From: Eutypa lata
Lineage: Eukaryota; Ascomycota; Sordariomycetes; Xylariales; Diatrypaceae
DNA length: 64,000 nucleotides
Direction of reading: 5' to 3'
NCBI GenBank assembly: GCA_022661535.1
Contig: JAKULF010000005.1
Span: 2,294,001 to 2,358,000 of the forward strand
The translations under genes and the position numbers were made by a program. Positions 48,457-60,447 of this stretch are shown piece by piece. The notes under the pieces are model-generated. The model searched no databases. It was not told the DNA's origin and worked only from the letters and a program-made list of their open reading frames with translations. Within the stretch, counting starts at the first letter, position 1. Every line of letters starts with the position of its first letter.

Positions 48457-49912
48457 TCATAGTTCGATTATCACATCATCAGATGTCGGGGACAGTCCCC
48501 ACGTAGAAGCCCAAGTATCCACCCATGTATCGATAGACTCCGTCTCGATTATATCCCGGTTTTTCGCTTGAACCGATCGTAGAACACTTTGACCCATGTC
48601 AGGACCCGGCCCTTGGGCCATCATCATGGTCTCTGTTTCAAAATTGGTAAACATGAAGGCCGACTGGAGGAATGCCCGGCCCAACTGGAAAATTCCCCAC
48701 CCAGTCCTAGTTGGCCGGCAGGGGAGATACTGGGTAGGGGTCTCAACCAGTGGCGGGGTGAGAGTAAGGTTTAGGAGTTGGAAAGGAACTTTGATCGTGA
48801 GGTTTGCTGCATATTCATCTTCTAAGACGAACGCCATATAGGCGGAAGAGGATAGTATGTGATCGTACTTTGGATTCTGGACATCCCAAAGGTAGAGACC
48901 GAGAGAGTCGTCCCAAGTGACTGGTAGGTACTTAGTTGCCGTCTCGCATGTTCCCCAAGGGAGGTATATGTAAGGAGTTGACGGATTTGGAATCGTCAAG
49001 GCGGCCCCCGGAGGGGCTCCGCATGCTTTGGAAACTTCAATAGCTTGTTCGTCATCCCCTAGTCCTTGATAAATGCTGATTATATCGTTGTCAAATGCGG
49101 TCGCTCCGACCTCGGTGTCGAGGAAAACGTCCCTCAAAAACATGGTTGGAAATCCAGCGTCAGAATTCATCTTGAAGGATCCAACAGGCCCAAGTGCTCG
49201 ATTCGTCTCATAACCGCCAAGCACTAGACTACCGGTTTGGTTCAAAGAAGCACTGCCCATATGCAAAGAGAACGTGTTGGAAGCAATGGCGCCATTGGAT
49301 TTCAACTGGTCTAAAATCCACTTGTTTTCACGAGCGCGCTGTTGTGGGCCAAGGCCGAGTATTCCGACTGGGTTGGTATAATCAAATCCATCTGGTAGCT
49401 GAAACTTGCGCTTAAATAGAGAAGAGAGCGATGCGTTTAGTTTAGGGATATCCTCAAGCTTTCCATCGAGTAGAAGTGTATCGTAATAGCCAACACCCAA
49501 AGAGGACTCGTTGAGAAAGAGAGAGCCCATCCAACCGTCCGAATTGCCCAAATGCGAACCGTAAGAGATCGCTGTAGAGGAAGCATCTGTGCTGTAATTG
49601 CCGCCTATTTCTGTAGATAATATTTCTGTTATACCCGAGCCCGAAGGCCACGCGAATGCCGTGGAGTGGTTCTTCACTCGGATTCTTTGTAAGTGACTGT
49701 TTCCGTAGTTGAACTCCTCAATGAGGGTTGAAGGGAGAACTTACACTACCAACGTATACTTCTATCGCCTGCCAGGGTCCATCTGGTCCCAGCGTGATGC
49801 CCTTATCTAATGACCAAGCAACTTGAAGGGTTCCTCCCCCACCCCCAGCGGAAAAGGGACGCGATAGGTACGAGATAATCGCGAAGGACTTGAGGAATTC
49901 GAGAAATTCCAT
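48457..49912 (-). CDS. Pepsin-fold (A1-like) protein without active-site Asp motifs
   Basis: The proposed exons are 49760..49912 and 48457..49713 (469 aa). The intron (GTATAC donor, 46 bp) was chosen because it restores PWQAIEFNYGNSHLQRIRV, which aligns with the PW..F.L.VGTP.Q.VRV strand of fungal A1-like proteins; other donors give a shorter intron or lose frame. The fold is supported by ILGLGPQQRA, SFSLHMG-like and GSLVLGGYETN strands and TPYIYLPWGTC. Neither catalytic DTG/DSG is visible: the first site reads KNHSTAFAWPS and the second IPNPSTPYIYLP. Catalysis is therefore unlikely. A weak signal-like N-terminus (FAIISYLS) and several N-glycosylation sequons suggest secretion. No C-terminal membrane helix is seen. 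Confidence 0.75.
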
Positions 49913-51108
49913 GTTCACTAATCGCCGATAGCTTTAGGAGATGAAGCTAAAAGATTTATTAGAAAATATCCAGCCAACATAACCTATATGGAACTAAAAC
50001 CCCAAAGTTCAGGTTGTCCAGTCAGCGTTCCTAAGGAGATGATGATGTCCTTTTTCCTGTTTTTAGAGAGGATGCAATATCGGTGGAAATTGCGGTATCA
50101 CACTTCAAATCTGTTTAGGAAACGACCTCGGGAATGTTGAAAACATTGAGGGGGGCGAAGTTGTTACTACATAGGTACCTAGCCTCTAGGTAGTGCTGAC
50201 TGGATGATAGGGGTTGACGCTAATCCAATTTGACATATCTAAAAAAAGAACTTATCCACTTCCCCAAAGATTTCCGTATGAGCCACAATAAAATAACTAC
50301 GTAGTGACGTGCTAGAGCTCTACGTAAATTCATGTCTCTTCTTCATTTACTCGTCGAGGTAACTTTCGTTGAAACTACTAAAAATACGATGTTAATATCG
50401 ATACTGATCTGTATCTTAGTTGTTTAATCGTGAAGATATTGTACCAGCCACGCCCGAGTTGATTTTCAAATACGAGGTATTTTCTGCGCAATCTAATATA
50501 TCGCGTTAGGTGCATATGTTCAGATATTATATATGAAATGCTCATATGCAACTGTGGAATCATTGTTCAGCCTACGAAAATGAATCATACTGAAAACAAA
50601 AAGAAGACCATGTTTGCGACTTATAAATACACTATCAACTTGCTCTAGGCTTCTAATATAGTGGCGGATGATTACAGTACGCCAATAGAGAAGTGACGTT
50701 ATCCAGCGACTCATTTTCTAGTCAAGGTACCGGTAGGCTGCTGGAATTTAATAGGAATTCTGCCTAGCAGGGCTGTGTCAGCTGTCCTCCCCGTGGTGCA
50801 ATGACTCATATTTCCCACCCAGTGAATCATAGATGCCTCATTAGTGAGCTGCGTCCTCGTCTGAGTAGAACGTGAGTGATTTCAACTGAACACGTCCCTA
50901 TTTAAAATAGAAGGTTCGTTCCATAACTTTCTCGAAACCTCGAAACCTGTGCCAAATATCTGTCGATCCAGCACAGCCTCAGCGCCACCCACACCCTCAC
51001 ATGCCCACCTGCCCACCTGCCCACCTACAGTTGACGAGTTATCACATGTGTTCATATTGGATTAGCAGAAAACGGCAATATCAGTAGTTTTATAAATCAA
51101 CTTTGAGA
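49913..51108. other. Divergent intergenic region
   Basis: About 1.2 kb lies between divergent genes. The one clear feature is the 8-bp tandem repeat at 51002-51025. The rest is AT-leaning without recognisable content. Confidence 0.5.
51002..51025. repeat. Three tandem copies of TGCCCACC
   Basis: Three perfect 8-base units lie about 85 bp upstream of the hypothetical gene at 51109. This is a simple tandem repeat in a probable promoter or leader. Confidence 0.85.
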
Positions 51109-51942
51109 ATGGCGACCACACGACCACCTAATCGTAATCAGTTATTAAAACGACTTGCTCCGAGCTTGAGTCCAGCTTCCCTTAAACCGAAGCTAGCTGA
51201 TCCGGGGAGCCATCAAAGGCTGAAAGTCCACGTGAACCACCGCAAGCGACAAAGGAAATCACACCGGCGAAGACCTCTGCGCACCGAAGACGACCGTGAG
51301 CTAGCAGCCGACCGCAACTTTGCGTTACCAAGTGACAACAGACCCAGACTCGAGCGACAAGAGGCCTTCCGCGTATCCAGCACGTGCAGAAATTCGGATG
51401 CTCCCGGTGATGACCGCGACTTATATAGGCTAGGTCTATTGTACGACGACGAGCATCTACGTGGATCTGGTTTCAACCTGGACTATATCGTCCACCCCGA
51501 GCCCGTCTATGCCGTCCGGCCCGCCAAGCGTACACGGAAGCATCGAGAGGCCCAGTCCGAGGCCGAGAATCCTAGCCTAGAGCTCGATTTTCGGTCCGGG
51601 TCGCTCTTCGATGACATAGTTCTCGCGCGACTGCTAGCTCCCGAAACCGACGAACTACCCCCGGTATCAAGTGCGCCACCGCCCTATGACCGGGGCGGAG
51701 ACGTCTTCGCTACTCGACAAAATGCCCCACTAGATGTTATCTACGAATCCCAGGAGTGCTCATTGCCCTCTCCACCGGCGACCCCCCTTGCGGCAAGCCT
51801 TCCCGATTTAGTGTTAGATGAGGACGAGGAGGGCTTCACGCTGTTGGATGATGAGTTGTCGGAGTCGGGGGATGAATATGGCATGGAAGACGCATCGTCC
51901 GCCACCGGAGACCCCTGGATAATGCTGGGCGACGGCTCGTAA
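51109..51942 (+). CDS. Hypothetical charged protein
   Basis: This is an intronless gene of 277 aa starting at the ATG at 51109. The family is not recognised. The N-terminal 70 residues are strongly basic with Arg/Lys clusters (KVHVNHRKRQRKSHRRR) that could be a nuclear signal. The middle holds a Leu/Asp-rich segment and RPAKRTRKHRE. The C-terminal third is acidic (VLDEDEEGFTLLDDELSE). A PPPY motif lies near residue 195. The arrangement is that of a mostly disordered, possibly nuclear protein. Codon use resembles the other genes, which supports it being real. Confidence 0.6.
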   Translation: MATTRPPNRNQLLKRLAPSLSPASLKPKLADPGSHQRLKVHVNHRKRQRKSHRRRPLRTEDDRELAADRNFALPSDNRPRLERQEAFRVSSTCRNSDAPGDDRDLYRLGLLYDDEHLRGSGFNLDYIVHPEPVYAVRPAKRTRKHREAQSEAENPSLELDFRSGSLFDDIVLARLLAPETDELPPVSSAPPPYDRGGDVFATRQNAPLDVIYESQECSLPSPPATPLAASLPDLVLDEDEEGFTLLDDELSESGDEYGMEDASSATGDPWIMLGDGS

Positions 51943-53203
51943 CAGGTCCGCCGATGAGTATCCCTGAAAGCCTTGGATCTCGACTTTGGATATGGCAATT
52001 GCCATTCGGATTGGCCCTCACAAGCCCAGCCTAGGGGTCGGTGTACGATGTACGATGTATGATCAAATGTATCATATTTTGAGACCTGCTTCAGAACTGT
52101 AAAGAAAGTCGATAACAATATACCCGTATATGGATTTATATGTAATTCATTAAAACATATTTTAAATTACTTCCAGTTGTACTAGCATGTCACTTAATTT
52201 GTTGGACAGATTTCAAGCTCATTCTGCTAGACTCAGTAGTCATCAGCCTGACTTGTATAATACATCATAGATCTCACAATGAGGCCATGCAACTTGCAGG
52301 GAATGAGTACGTAGGTTGGTTCTGATAGGTATAGTGGTAAATGGCGGCAGCTATATGAACGGGAATAATATAGCCCGGGAGACAGCGCACAAGTAACGAA
52401 TACTTATAAGTTGCTCGAGACAGCGTTGCTTTATAATGTTGATACTATTTGGGGTAATATGAATTACATGGGAAGTGACAGCTGTCAGAAATTGTAGTGT
52501 CATTTTACCAAAATAGAATCGAATGTAGCATTATGGGTGAAGACTCACACTACAGACATTGTCGAAGACTGACATACAATGTCTTGTCTTTGTTGGCCGA
52601 ACTCAATAGAACGTCTCGATCAAATTCGTTATTATCTAATTTCTATCACTGGCCATTGCAAAGTAGCTCTATTTATCTGAGTCTATGGTAGGAGACAGAA
52701 AACATAGGGCTATATAGAGATCTTAAAGGAAAACAAAGAAAAAGGTGCCAAGTCAGACATTGACTCTTGTAGGTTATAAGTGTAGAGATTAGAATGCACT
52801 CAGTGGGATGTAGGTAGTTTTAGTGGCATTGTATTACTTTGGTAGGCTTCTAGAGGTATCTTGGGATATTATATGTTCAAGAACTTGCTTACCCTAGTGC
52901 AACAAATAATAGGGCGGAGGGGGGAATGAAGAAAACGACATCATCTTCGAGGGCCTGTATCTTGCCAGCTGTAGTGGAGAAATTCTTTCATCTGGAATAT
53001 TCACGTATTTGTGTAAATGTATATTCAAATCCATCTGCCTAGCGATCTTGTCATATCTCGGGGTTTCCCTCTATACCCTTAGCGCCCTTCCAGAATATAA
53101 ATTAGCACCCGTCCCAGTTAAAATTCAACCCACCAAATTCCATTTCTCCTAATAAGGGCCGCCTCGTGAGCATTAAGAGCACAATCTCCTGTGAGAAATT
53201 ACA
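51943..53203. other. Intergenic; upstream of AAA ATPase gene
   Basis: About 1.26 kb contains only short non-conserved frames. A and T runs and GT-rich segments are present. Nothing else is supported. Confidence 0.5.
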
Positions 53204-56200
53204 ATGGCAAGCAGTATGACTCTGACGGCACAGGAAGAGTGGAACAATTTGAAGCAAGCAGGAGAGCAGAATGTATATCTCGATAAACTTATGGAGATGG
53301 TCGGACTGGAAGAAGTGAAAAGGGAGTTTCTCAACATAAAGGCAGTGGTGGGAGGTGCTAAGAGGCATCAGCGATCGCTAAATCAGGAACGGCAAGTTAT
53401 AGAACATACCACTTTTCTAGCATCGCATTACCTTCTTAGATATTCACATCCCCGGTGTATTGCTATTGACCCAGTGGTCCTCCGGACTATAATTCTTTTA
53501 GCATTGTGAGATTATCGCTAATACTGAGCACTGTAGTTTCAACGCTATATTTCTTGGAAACCCCGGAACCGGTAGGTACATTTGGCCCCTAGTCTTTAAT
53601 TCTGAAGCTAAATAGCGAAGGTAAAACTACTATCGCGAAACTATTTTCCGACTTTCTTCAGTCCCTTAATATATATGGATTCGGAAACCAATGGCATTTC
53701 CTAGATATCACCGGCGCTTTACTTGCTAGCCGAGGCATAGATGGGTGTGAAAAGTTGCTGAAGAAGATCCCTGATAGAAACGGCGGTGTCTTTTTTATCG
53801 ATGAGGCCTATCAGCTAGTAAACAAGAACAATCCACAAGGGTCTAGTGTACTAGATTACCTCCTTGGTGAAATGGAGAAGCTCAAGGGCCGAATTGTGTT
53901 CGCTTTCGCTGGGTACAAGGCAGATATGGAGGCTTTTTTCGGGCACAATCCAGGTATCCGTAGTCGGATACCGTTTCTTTTCCAGTTTGAGGACTACGAT
54001 GAAGACCAGTTGCTGGCAATTCTAAAATCACAGGTCCAGACGAAATATGGGGGTACGATGCAGATCCAGGTCATCACAGGCCGCCCGGCTGACTTTCTGC
54101 TTCGACTAGTCGCACGCCGCATCAGTCGGACAAGGGATACGCCCGGGTTTGGTAATGCAAGGGCTGTTGAAAACACACTATCCCGAATTGACAGGCAACT
54201 TTCAAGAAGGCTTGAAAAGGAAAGACAGACTTATCATCGACGCAAATCTATAGCCTATCCCGTTTATTTCAACATGACGGAAGAGGATATGCTAGGCCCG
54301 CGTATTTCGGCAGGGCTGAAGAATAACAAGGCCTGGACTGAACTCCAAGCTATGACTGGGCTTGACAAGGTCAAGGAAACAGTCTCGAGTCTTATCCAGT
54401 TAATAGAAGTAAACCGCATCCGAGAGTTTCAGGATCTACCCCCATTGGAATGTAACCTCAACAGGGTATTTCTTGGAAATCCAGGAACAGGCAAAACGAC
54501 CGTCGCCAAGTTATATGGCCAGATACTTGTCGACTTGGGGATGCTAAGCAACGGGGAGGTGGTCGTGAAGAATCCATCGGACTTTATTGGAAGCGCTCTG
54601 GGCGGCAGCCAAGCCAACACGAAACAAATCTTGGAAGCCACGAAAGGAAAGGTTTTGGTGATTGATGAAGCATACATGCTAAATCAGAATACTAGCAAGA
54701 ATGGAGCCACAGAACATGTAGATCCATACAAATCGGACGTCATCGGCACCCTTGTCGCAGAGGTGCAAGGCAAAGCCGGAGATGATAGGTGCGTCCTTCT
54801 TCTAGGATATAAGGATAAGATGGAAGATATGTTCAGAGACGGCAACGAGGGACTTCAGAGAAGATTCCAACTACAAGACGCCTTCAACTTCGAAGATTTC
54901 ACCGCTGATCAGATGATTGCGATCTGGAGGTTTAAAACTAAGAAGCTGGGAATCGAGTGTGAACCAGGTGTGGAAGACGTTGCCATGGAGATCATCGAGA
55001 GACAACGTAACAAGATGAATTTCGGAAATGCTGGTGAAGTGGACAACCTGTTAGATGGTGCTAAAGCACGATACCTTCAGCGCAGCACTCAAGGTGTTAG
55101 TACTCAAGGTGCTAGCACTCAAAGTGTCAACACCGGAAGTACTAGCACTCCATATACCTTCACCGGGATGATGAGACTTGCCAAATCAGATATCGATCCC
55201 GAATTCGACAGAGTGGTGCAAGCTGGGCACGATATTGATGGACTATTCAGTGGAACAATTGGCTGTGACCAAATAAAAGAAACCATCAAAGGTTATTCGA
55301 AGATAGCTACAAGTTCCAAAGAGACGGGCATCGACGTTCAAGTCCCTATGACCTTCATTTTCAAGGGGCCGCCCGGTAAGGTTTCTCTCTCCCTAAAGTC
55401 AGAGATAAAACTAACGTATTTTTAAAAGGGACTGGAAAGACAACGACAGCAAGAAATATCGGTAGCGTGTTCTACAGTCTCGGTATCCTAGGCTGTAGGG
55501 ACGTGGTAGAGGTGTCCTCTAACGAGATGATTGGTCAATATGTTGGCCAGACAGTGCCGAAGGTGAAAAGGCAAATGGAAGCTGCACTGGGCAAAGTTCT
55601 TTTCATAGACGAAGCCTATCGACTATCTAGATCACATTTTGGCACTGAAGCCGTGGAAGAAATCATCGCTTCTTTAACTCATCCAAAATTCGAGAAAAAG
55701 CTCGTTGTCATCCTAGCCGGATACAGTGATGAGATGGAAGATCTCATGGAAGTGAATAAAGGACTCCGATCGCGATTCGCCGAAGTACTTGAATTCCCAC
55801 CTCTGAATTTAGAGGACTCTCTCAAACTGCTAAGCATACACTTAATTCAAAAGTGTTTTGTTTCATTGGACTATGGTAGATGGAAAGAAGTAATCACCCA
55901 CGGGATGCAATATCTTATTTCGTCTTCTCATTGGGCTAACGGGCGTGATATCAAGACCTTGAGTCAAAAAATCCACAATGCAGCACTGAAGGCGCATGAG
56001 GGCGGACCGCTTGTTACAATTCGTTTGTACTCCATCCTCGAAGAAATGAAAGGGATGATGCAGCGGGGCCAAGTGCCAAAGTTCAACCGCCAGGTTCTCC
56101 AGCAGCTTTTACCGGAACAGGCTAGAACTGCTTCAAACAGCCCTATAACTACCTCGACATCAACTAAGACCACGCTGAAACCCCCAAAGAGGAAGAGGGA

Positions 56201-56657
56201 ACTCTTAGACCTGTCTGAGCCGCAGAGTAAAAAGGCAAAGTGGGAGGCCGCTCCGAAAGACACGGAAACTCCCCACGAAGATTGGAAAGAACTCCAAGAG
56301 AAGAAGAACGAGGAAAAGAGGATCCAAGATGATAAGGACCGCGAGGAAAAAAGAAAACAGCGGGAAGAAGAAAAGAAACGACGGAAAGAAAAGAAGAAAC
56401 GGGAGAAGGAAGAAAGGGAACGGGAGGAAGCAAAGAAGCGAGAAGAACAACGAAAAATACAGGATGAACAGAGACGGCAAGAGCAGAGACGACAAGAGCA
56501 ACTCTTGCAAGATCAGAAGCGCAAGGATCAGCAGGCACAAGAGAAAATTAGAACGATGGGAAGGTGCGTCCGGGGGTTCGCCTGGAATAAAGTAAACGGT
56601 GGATGGCAATGTCAGGGTGGTAGTCACTTCGCATCTGATAAGGAGCTTGGTCTATAA
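53204..56657 (+). CDS. Triple-AAA CbbX/SpoVK-like ATPase with Lys/Glu-rich tail
   Basis: Exons 53204..53391, 53537..53571, 53621..55375 and 55429..56657 give 1068 aa. The first intron is GC-AG and exon 2 is only 35 nt. Three AAA modules each start with a CbbX-like helical lead (MVGLEEVKREF, MTGLDKVKETV, TIGCDQIKETI). Walker A sites are GNPGTGKTT at about 70, the same at 360, and GPPGTGKTT at about 657. Walker B FIDEAY-type boxes are at about 134, 422 and just before RLSRSHFG. Between modules 2 and 3 is a five-residue repeat STQGV/STQGA/STQSV. After module 3 comes a long K/E/R/Q-rich coiled coil (about 900-1030). The last 30 residues are a CxxGFxW…GGWxCxGGSHF motif. The proteins probably work as remodelling motors; the target is unknown. 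Confidence 0.87.
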
Positions 56658-57470
56658 CTCACAATTTGTAGTTGAACATTGTCTCAACTTGTGCCTCTTG
56701 GTATTTGTATCTTGGGAATATCTTGGAAAGGTTTTGGACACTAGTAATTATTAATCATATTGTATCACTGGGAAATTGGAGGGAAATTGTAATAGAGTAT
56801 ACCAATTCGCTACTAGGCAGGAATGCAATTCAGTTAACCACTTACCTAGAATATATTAGGAAATGCAGGAACATCTGTCTTGATAAGCACTAAAACACAC
56901 ACCTAATCAATGACTTACCTATCAAGTAGTTGTTGTTATAGAAGCACCGTTATGCACTAACCAGCGATATAGGGGGCCCTTTATCCCGAATATGCCATTA
57001 GGGCCTGGGGGTTCATTGGTTGGTGACCTTTGCCATTAAAAGCAATTCAATTAGGTATTTGAACTCTTCAAATACTAGCTCCGGCATTGTATCACTACAA
57101 TAATCATGTAATTGATACGTGTTAGTGTGTTGACATGAAGAGGAATCGTTAGATCGCTGCTATCCGCGTCAAAATGACGAGCACTATTGCATTGTATTTC
57201 AAGCTTAGGATATCGCGCAACTAATTAATATCCCTTTATTCCGCCGAACCAATACAATATGGCGGACCTGTTGTATGCTTTTATTCCCCAACTATATATC
57301 CAGATACGCAAACATACCACCGTACCCACCCCTTATTCCCCATGTTCATGGTTTCATGAATAGACGTTTGCAGTTACAGGCAATTTAAAACAGGTCCTAT
57401 ATACGCCTTCAACCGTAGAGAATAGATATCGCTTTGAATACAAAATCACGAACCACCGAATTAGCAACTC
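56658..57470. other. Convergent intergenic spacer
   Basis: About 0.8 kb lies between the 3' ends of the AAA and tyrosinase genes. It is AT-leaning with no gene or clear repeat. Confidence 0.5.
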
Positions 57471-58787
57471 CTACTCATAGATATAACACATACCATTCCT
57501 AGTCATAGGCATCCCCTTCTTAGTCTTCGGCTTAAAACCCAATCCCATATCCATCTGATCCTCGATAGTGGCCAAGGACGGCGGGACGTCGGGCGCGTAG
57601 TCCAGGGGGATTCCGAAGAACGTCCTGTTCCCATCAATGGCATAAGTCCGCTGCTCGAGGTCCTGGCCCTGCCAGATAGCCCAGAGGCGGTCGATCTGGG
57701 CGTGCAGGATATAGAATGCCGGGTCGTTCGTCGGACAGAAGGGGTCCGCCCCCTCCTTGCCAATGAACGTATGCGAATTCTTGTGCCACAGCTTCTCGAT
57801 GTTGTTGCGTAGCGCGGAAATGGTCGGCGACGCCACGATCGCCGTCGCATTGCTCCAGTTCAGGACGCCGACGCTCGAGCCCGGGTCGAAGTTTCGCGAC
57901 AGGCATCGCGGGTTCGGCTCGTACCCGAACTTGTTCGCAGGGTCGATCACCTCCTTTGCTACCGGTCCGAGGTTGAGCTGCAGGTCCCGGAATGGACCAT
58001 CCGTGATGCAGCCACCGCCTGTGCCGGCTGGCTTCGGCAGCGTGAAGTTTCTGATGACCAGGCCTGGCAGTATCACATTGTAGGGGCCGTGATCATTTTC
58101 TAGATAGATACCGTTGCTACCGAAAGACGTATCGGACCCATCCCAGACCTTAGAAGCCGTCGGGTCCTCTGAGAACCGCGCATTATCCCAGTATGGTAAG
58201 TACCCCTTGTAGCCGCACTCATTACGAAGGGCTTCTTCCATCTGCCAGAGAAACAACCGATGCCACGGCAGTAGGTAGCCCTAGTTACCAAGTTAGTAGT
58301 CTTTGGCAAAGCAGGAACAGGTTGCAAGCGTACCGATTGGTGAATAATGTTGGTCTGGTTAATATGAATGTATGTGAAATCATCCAGCCGATTCACTGCA
58401 CCAGGAGCCAGTGCCTTGTCTGTCAATGCCGGTTTCGACGCTAAACAGTTTACAGCTCGTAGATAGTCAAGTCTCGCCTCGTCGTCAAGATCATCCCTAG
58501 CATCGAACCACCATTGTTAGTTCACTTCACGCCCCAAGGAGTATTTATCCTTGGGTTAGATAAGAATCTTGCGTTACTCACCACGACCTGCGAACAGCAA
58601 GGTTCTCTGGCGTACATTGATCATCTGGTAATATTGCCCGGAGGTTTTTCTGATATTCCGACTGGAATCTCGCGAAGTCTGCCGGCATGGGAATCCCGCT
58701 CTGGTTACTTTTGCAGGGAACAGCTACCGCAGCGGATGTAAACAGGGCGGCGCATGCGCCCAATATCACTGAAGTACGTAGCATCAT
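57471..58787 (-). CDS. Secreted short tyrosinase / o-diphenol oxidase (type-3 copper)
   Basis: Exons 58582..58787, 58334..58496 and 57471..58280 give 392 aa. I start at the first ATG of an ATGATG pair; the frame has only a GTG further up. A signal peptide is clear (MLRTSVILGACAALFTSAAVAVP). CuA ligands are His113 (YIHIN), His121 (IIHQS) and His130 (LPWHR). CuB ligands are His289 and His293 (WHKNSH) and His316 (YILHAQID). All six are therefore present. PYWDNARF and NDPAFYILH are further family markers. It oxidises phenols or o-diphenols (or o-aminophenols) to quinones. There is no room for the C-terminal lid domain of classical fungal tyrosinases, which places it with the short secreted enzymes. 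Nearby genes do not show a melanin pathway. Confidence 0.92.
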
Positions 58788-60447
58788 GAACGACACCTGC
58801 AGGACTAGGGCGTCGGTGGTGATTTTGGCCTGGCCGCCTCGTCTGAAAGTCGTAGATCAAAGAAAGTGATTGAAGGTAGTGAGCCAGATGCTGGATTGGG
58901 GATTTCGGAGCAATGGACCACCTGATGAATATATATAATCGAACACATTGTTGTGAAGCGGTATCTTGGGTCCTTTCGGTACCGAACCCAACATAAGCTA
59001 CCCGTGGTGTATCATCATAAACGGCGTCTACGTATCTAGGGCGCGACGACATGGCAATTTTATACCGACCAAAGGTGGGTGTGTGATTGGCTGATAGGGC
59101 CGCCGTGCATTTTCCAACCCCTGAACTGCCCTGACTAAGGAAACACCCAGGTGTCTGGATACGGGTAGATCAATGGCAAGAGTCGCATCAGTAAGGTCTT
59201 AGCTAAATCCTTCCACGGTTATATGAAACCCGTCTTCTAATTTATGTCGTCTCAATAGTACTAGATAATTGTTCTTGCATATGGGTGGTTAGCTCTAGCG
59301 CCACAAGGTTACAGTATTAAGCGCCACAGAATCCTGTCAGGTCTTACAATAAATTAAGCAACATATTTAGATTTTGTCAGCTTCCATTTCCGACAACTCG
59401 ATGTTTCAACCAGATAGGTATTCACAACCAACGGCCATAAACTTGAAAGAAGTCGGCATAGTGATCAAGCCCCCCTTGCCTTTCCGATCTAGCCGGCTAC
59501 TTCAGAGCTGACTTCCTAAGAGTGGACTGTAGCTGAGCGATGTCGGGGTGCGCTTCTTTGTTCCGATCTGGTGCAATGACCTTCTTTTATGCCCAAGATA
59601 TCCAAAGTTGAAGAAAGCAGCGAAGCCTAGTTAAGACTCAGCTGATGTTACCAGCCCCAGATCTTGAAAAAGTCAGAAACACCAAATAATAAGGTCACAC
59701 CAATTGCTGTACAGTGCCTGCTGCGCCTCGTTCGGGACCGATCTTGTGCCACTACTTCATTTGCTCAAATGGGGCTGAGATGCGACGATCCTGATCCTTG
59801 AAAGATTCAGTCAAGTATGTAAGCTTGGCCATGGCGGAACCGAATTCGCATCATCAATATAACTAATAACTAATAACTAATAATTAATAGAACAAAACAA
59901 AAATGCAGTAAAAAGGACTACTCTAATTGTCAGCTCACTATTCTTTAGCTGACGTCATAGAATGCATGCCACCACCTAGTGATGCCTTTAGAGGTTTAAC
60001 GCTCCATGTCACGAGGGAACCAATGCTTAGGTATGGCAACTTAACCAATTATATAGCTGTATTGGTTCTCTACTCTTAATACATGCGATCTGATTAAATA
60101 GCGCATTTGAGACAATAGCCGCCTTCACGTGATGCGGAACCTCGATCCCCAAAGACATGTGTGAGATGGCAAACGTGGAAAATTGGGACAAACCTTTCAT
60201 CACAAGCATTAGGTCTAGAGGGCATTATGTCATAGTGTTATCACATTTATGCGTCTTGTTTGTCTCCTTCATGCTCTTACATATAATCAGCCTGAACCGA
60301 TTCGATGCGAACACCGAAGCTTTTCCCATAAGAACAATGGAATGTTTGTATGTAGGAATCATGACCAATATAAGGTTTGGAAGATGTAAGAAAAGACAGA
60401 CCCGGCTAACGTAACATGAAAGTAACATGTTTTAATGAGCAGTCTAA
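58788..60447. other. Intergenic; tyrosinase promoter region
   Basis: About 1.66 kb contains a 7-bp tandem repeat at 59860-59887. Short frames have no motif support. No other gene is seen. Confidence 0.5.
59860..59887. repeat. Four tandem copies of a 7-bp unit (TAACTAA)
   Basis: Three perfect TAACTAA units are followed by TAATTAA. This is a simple microsatellite-like repeat without other context. Confidence 0.85.

Noticed and set aside
49714..49759. Alternative GTAAGT donor (agt|GTAAGT) for the pepsin-like gene
   Set aside because: It would give an intron of only 31 bp with the in-frame acceptor, below the usual fungal minimum; the upstream GTATAC donor gives 46 bp and a better family match.
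51002..51025. Tandem repeats and short direct repeats as a CRISPR array
   Set aside because: Units are 7-8 bp with no spacers, in a eukaryotic genome.
53392..53536. GT donor three bases downstream (caa|GTTATA) for the first AAA intron
   Set aside because: It breaks the frame into the conserved FNAIFLGNPGTG segment, whereas the GC donor joins it exactly.
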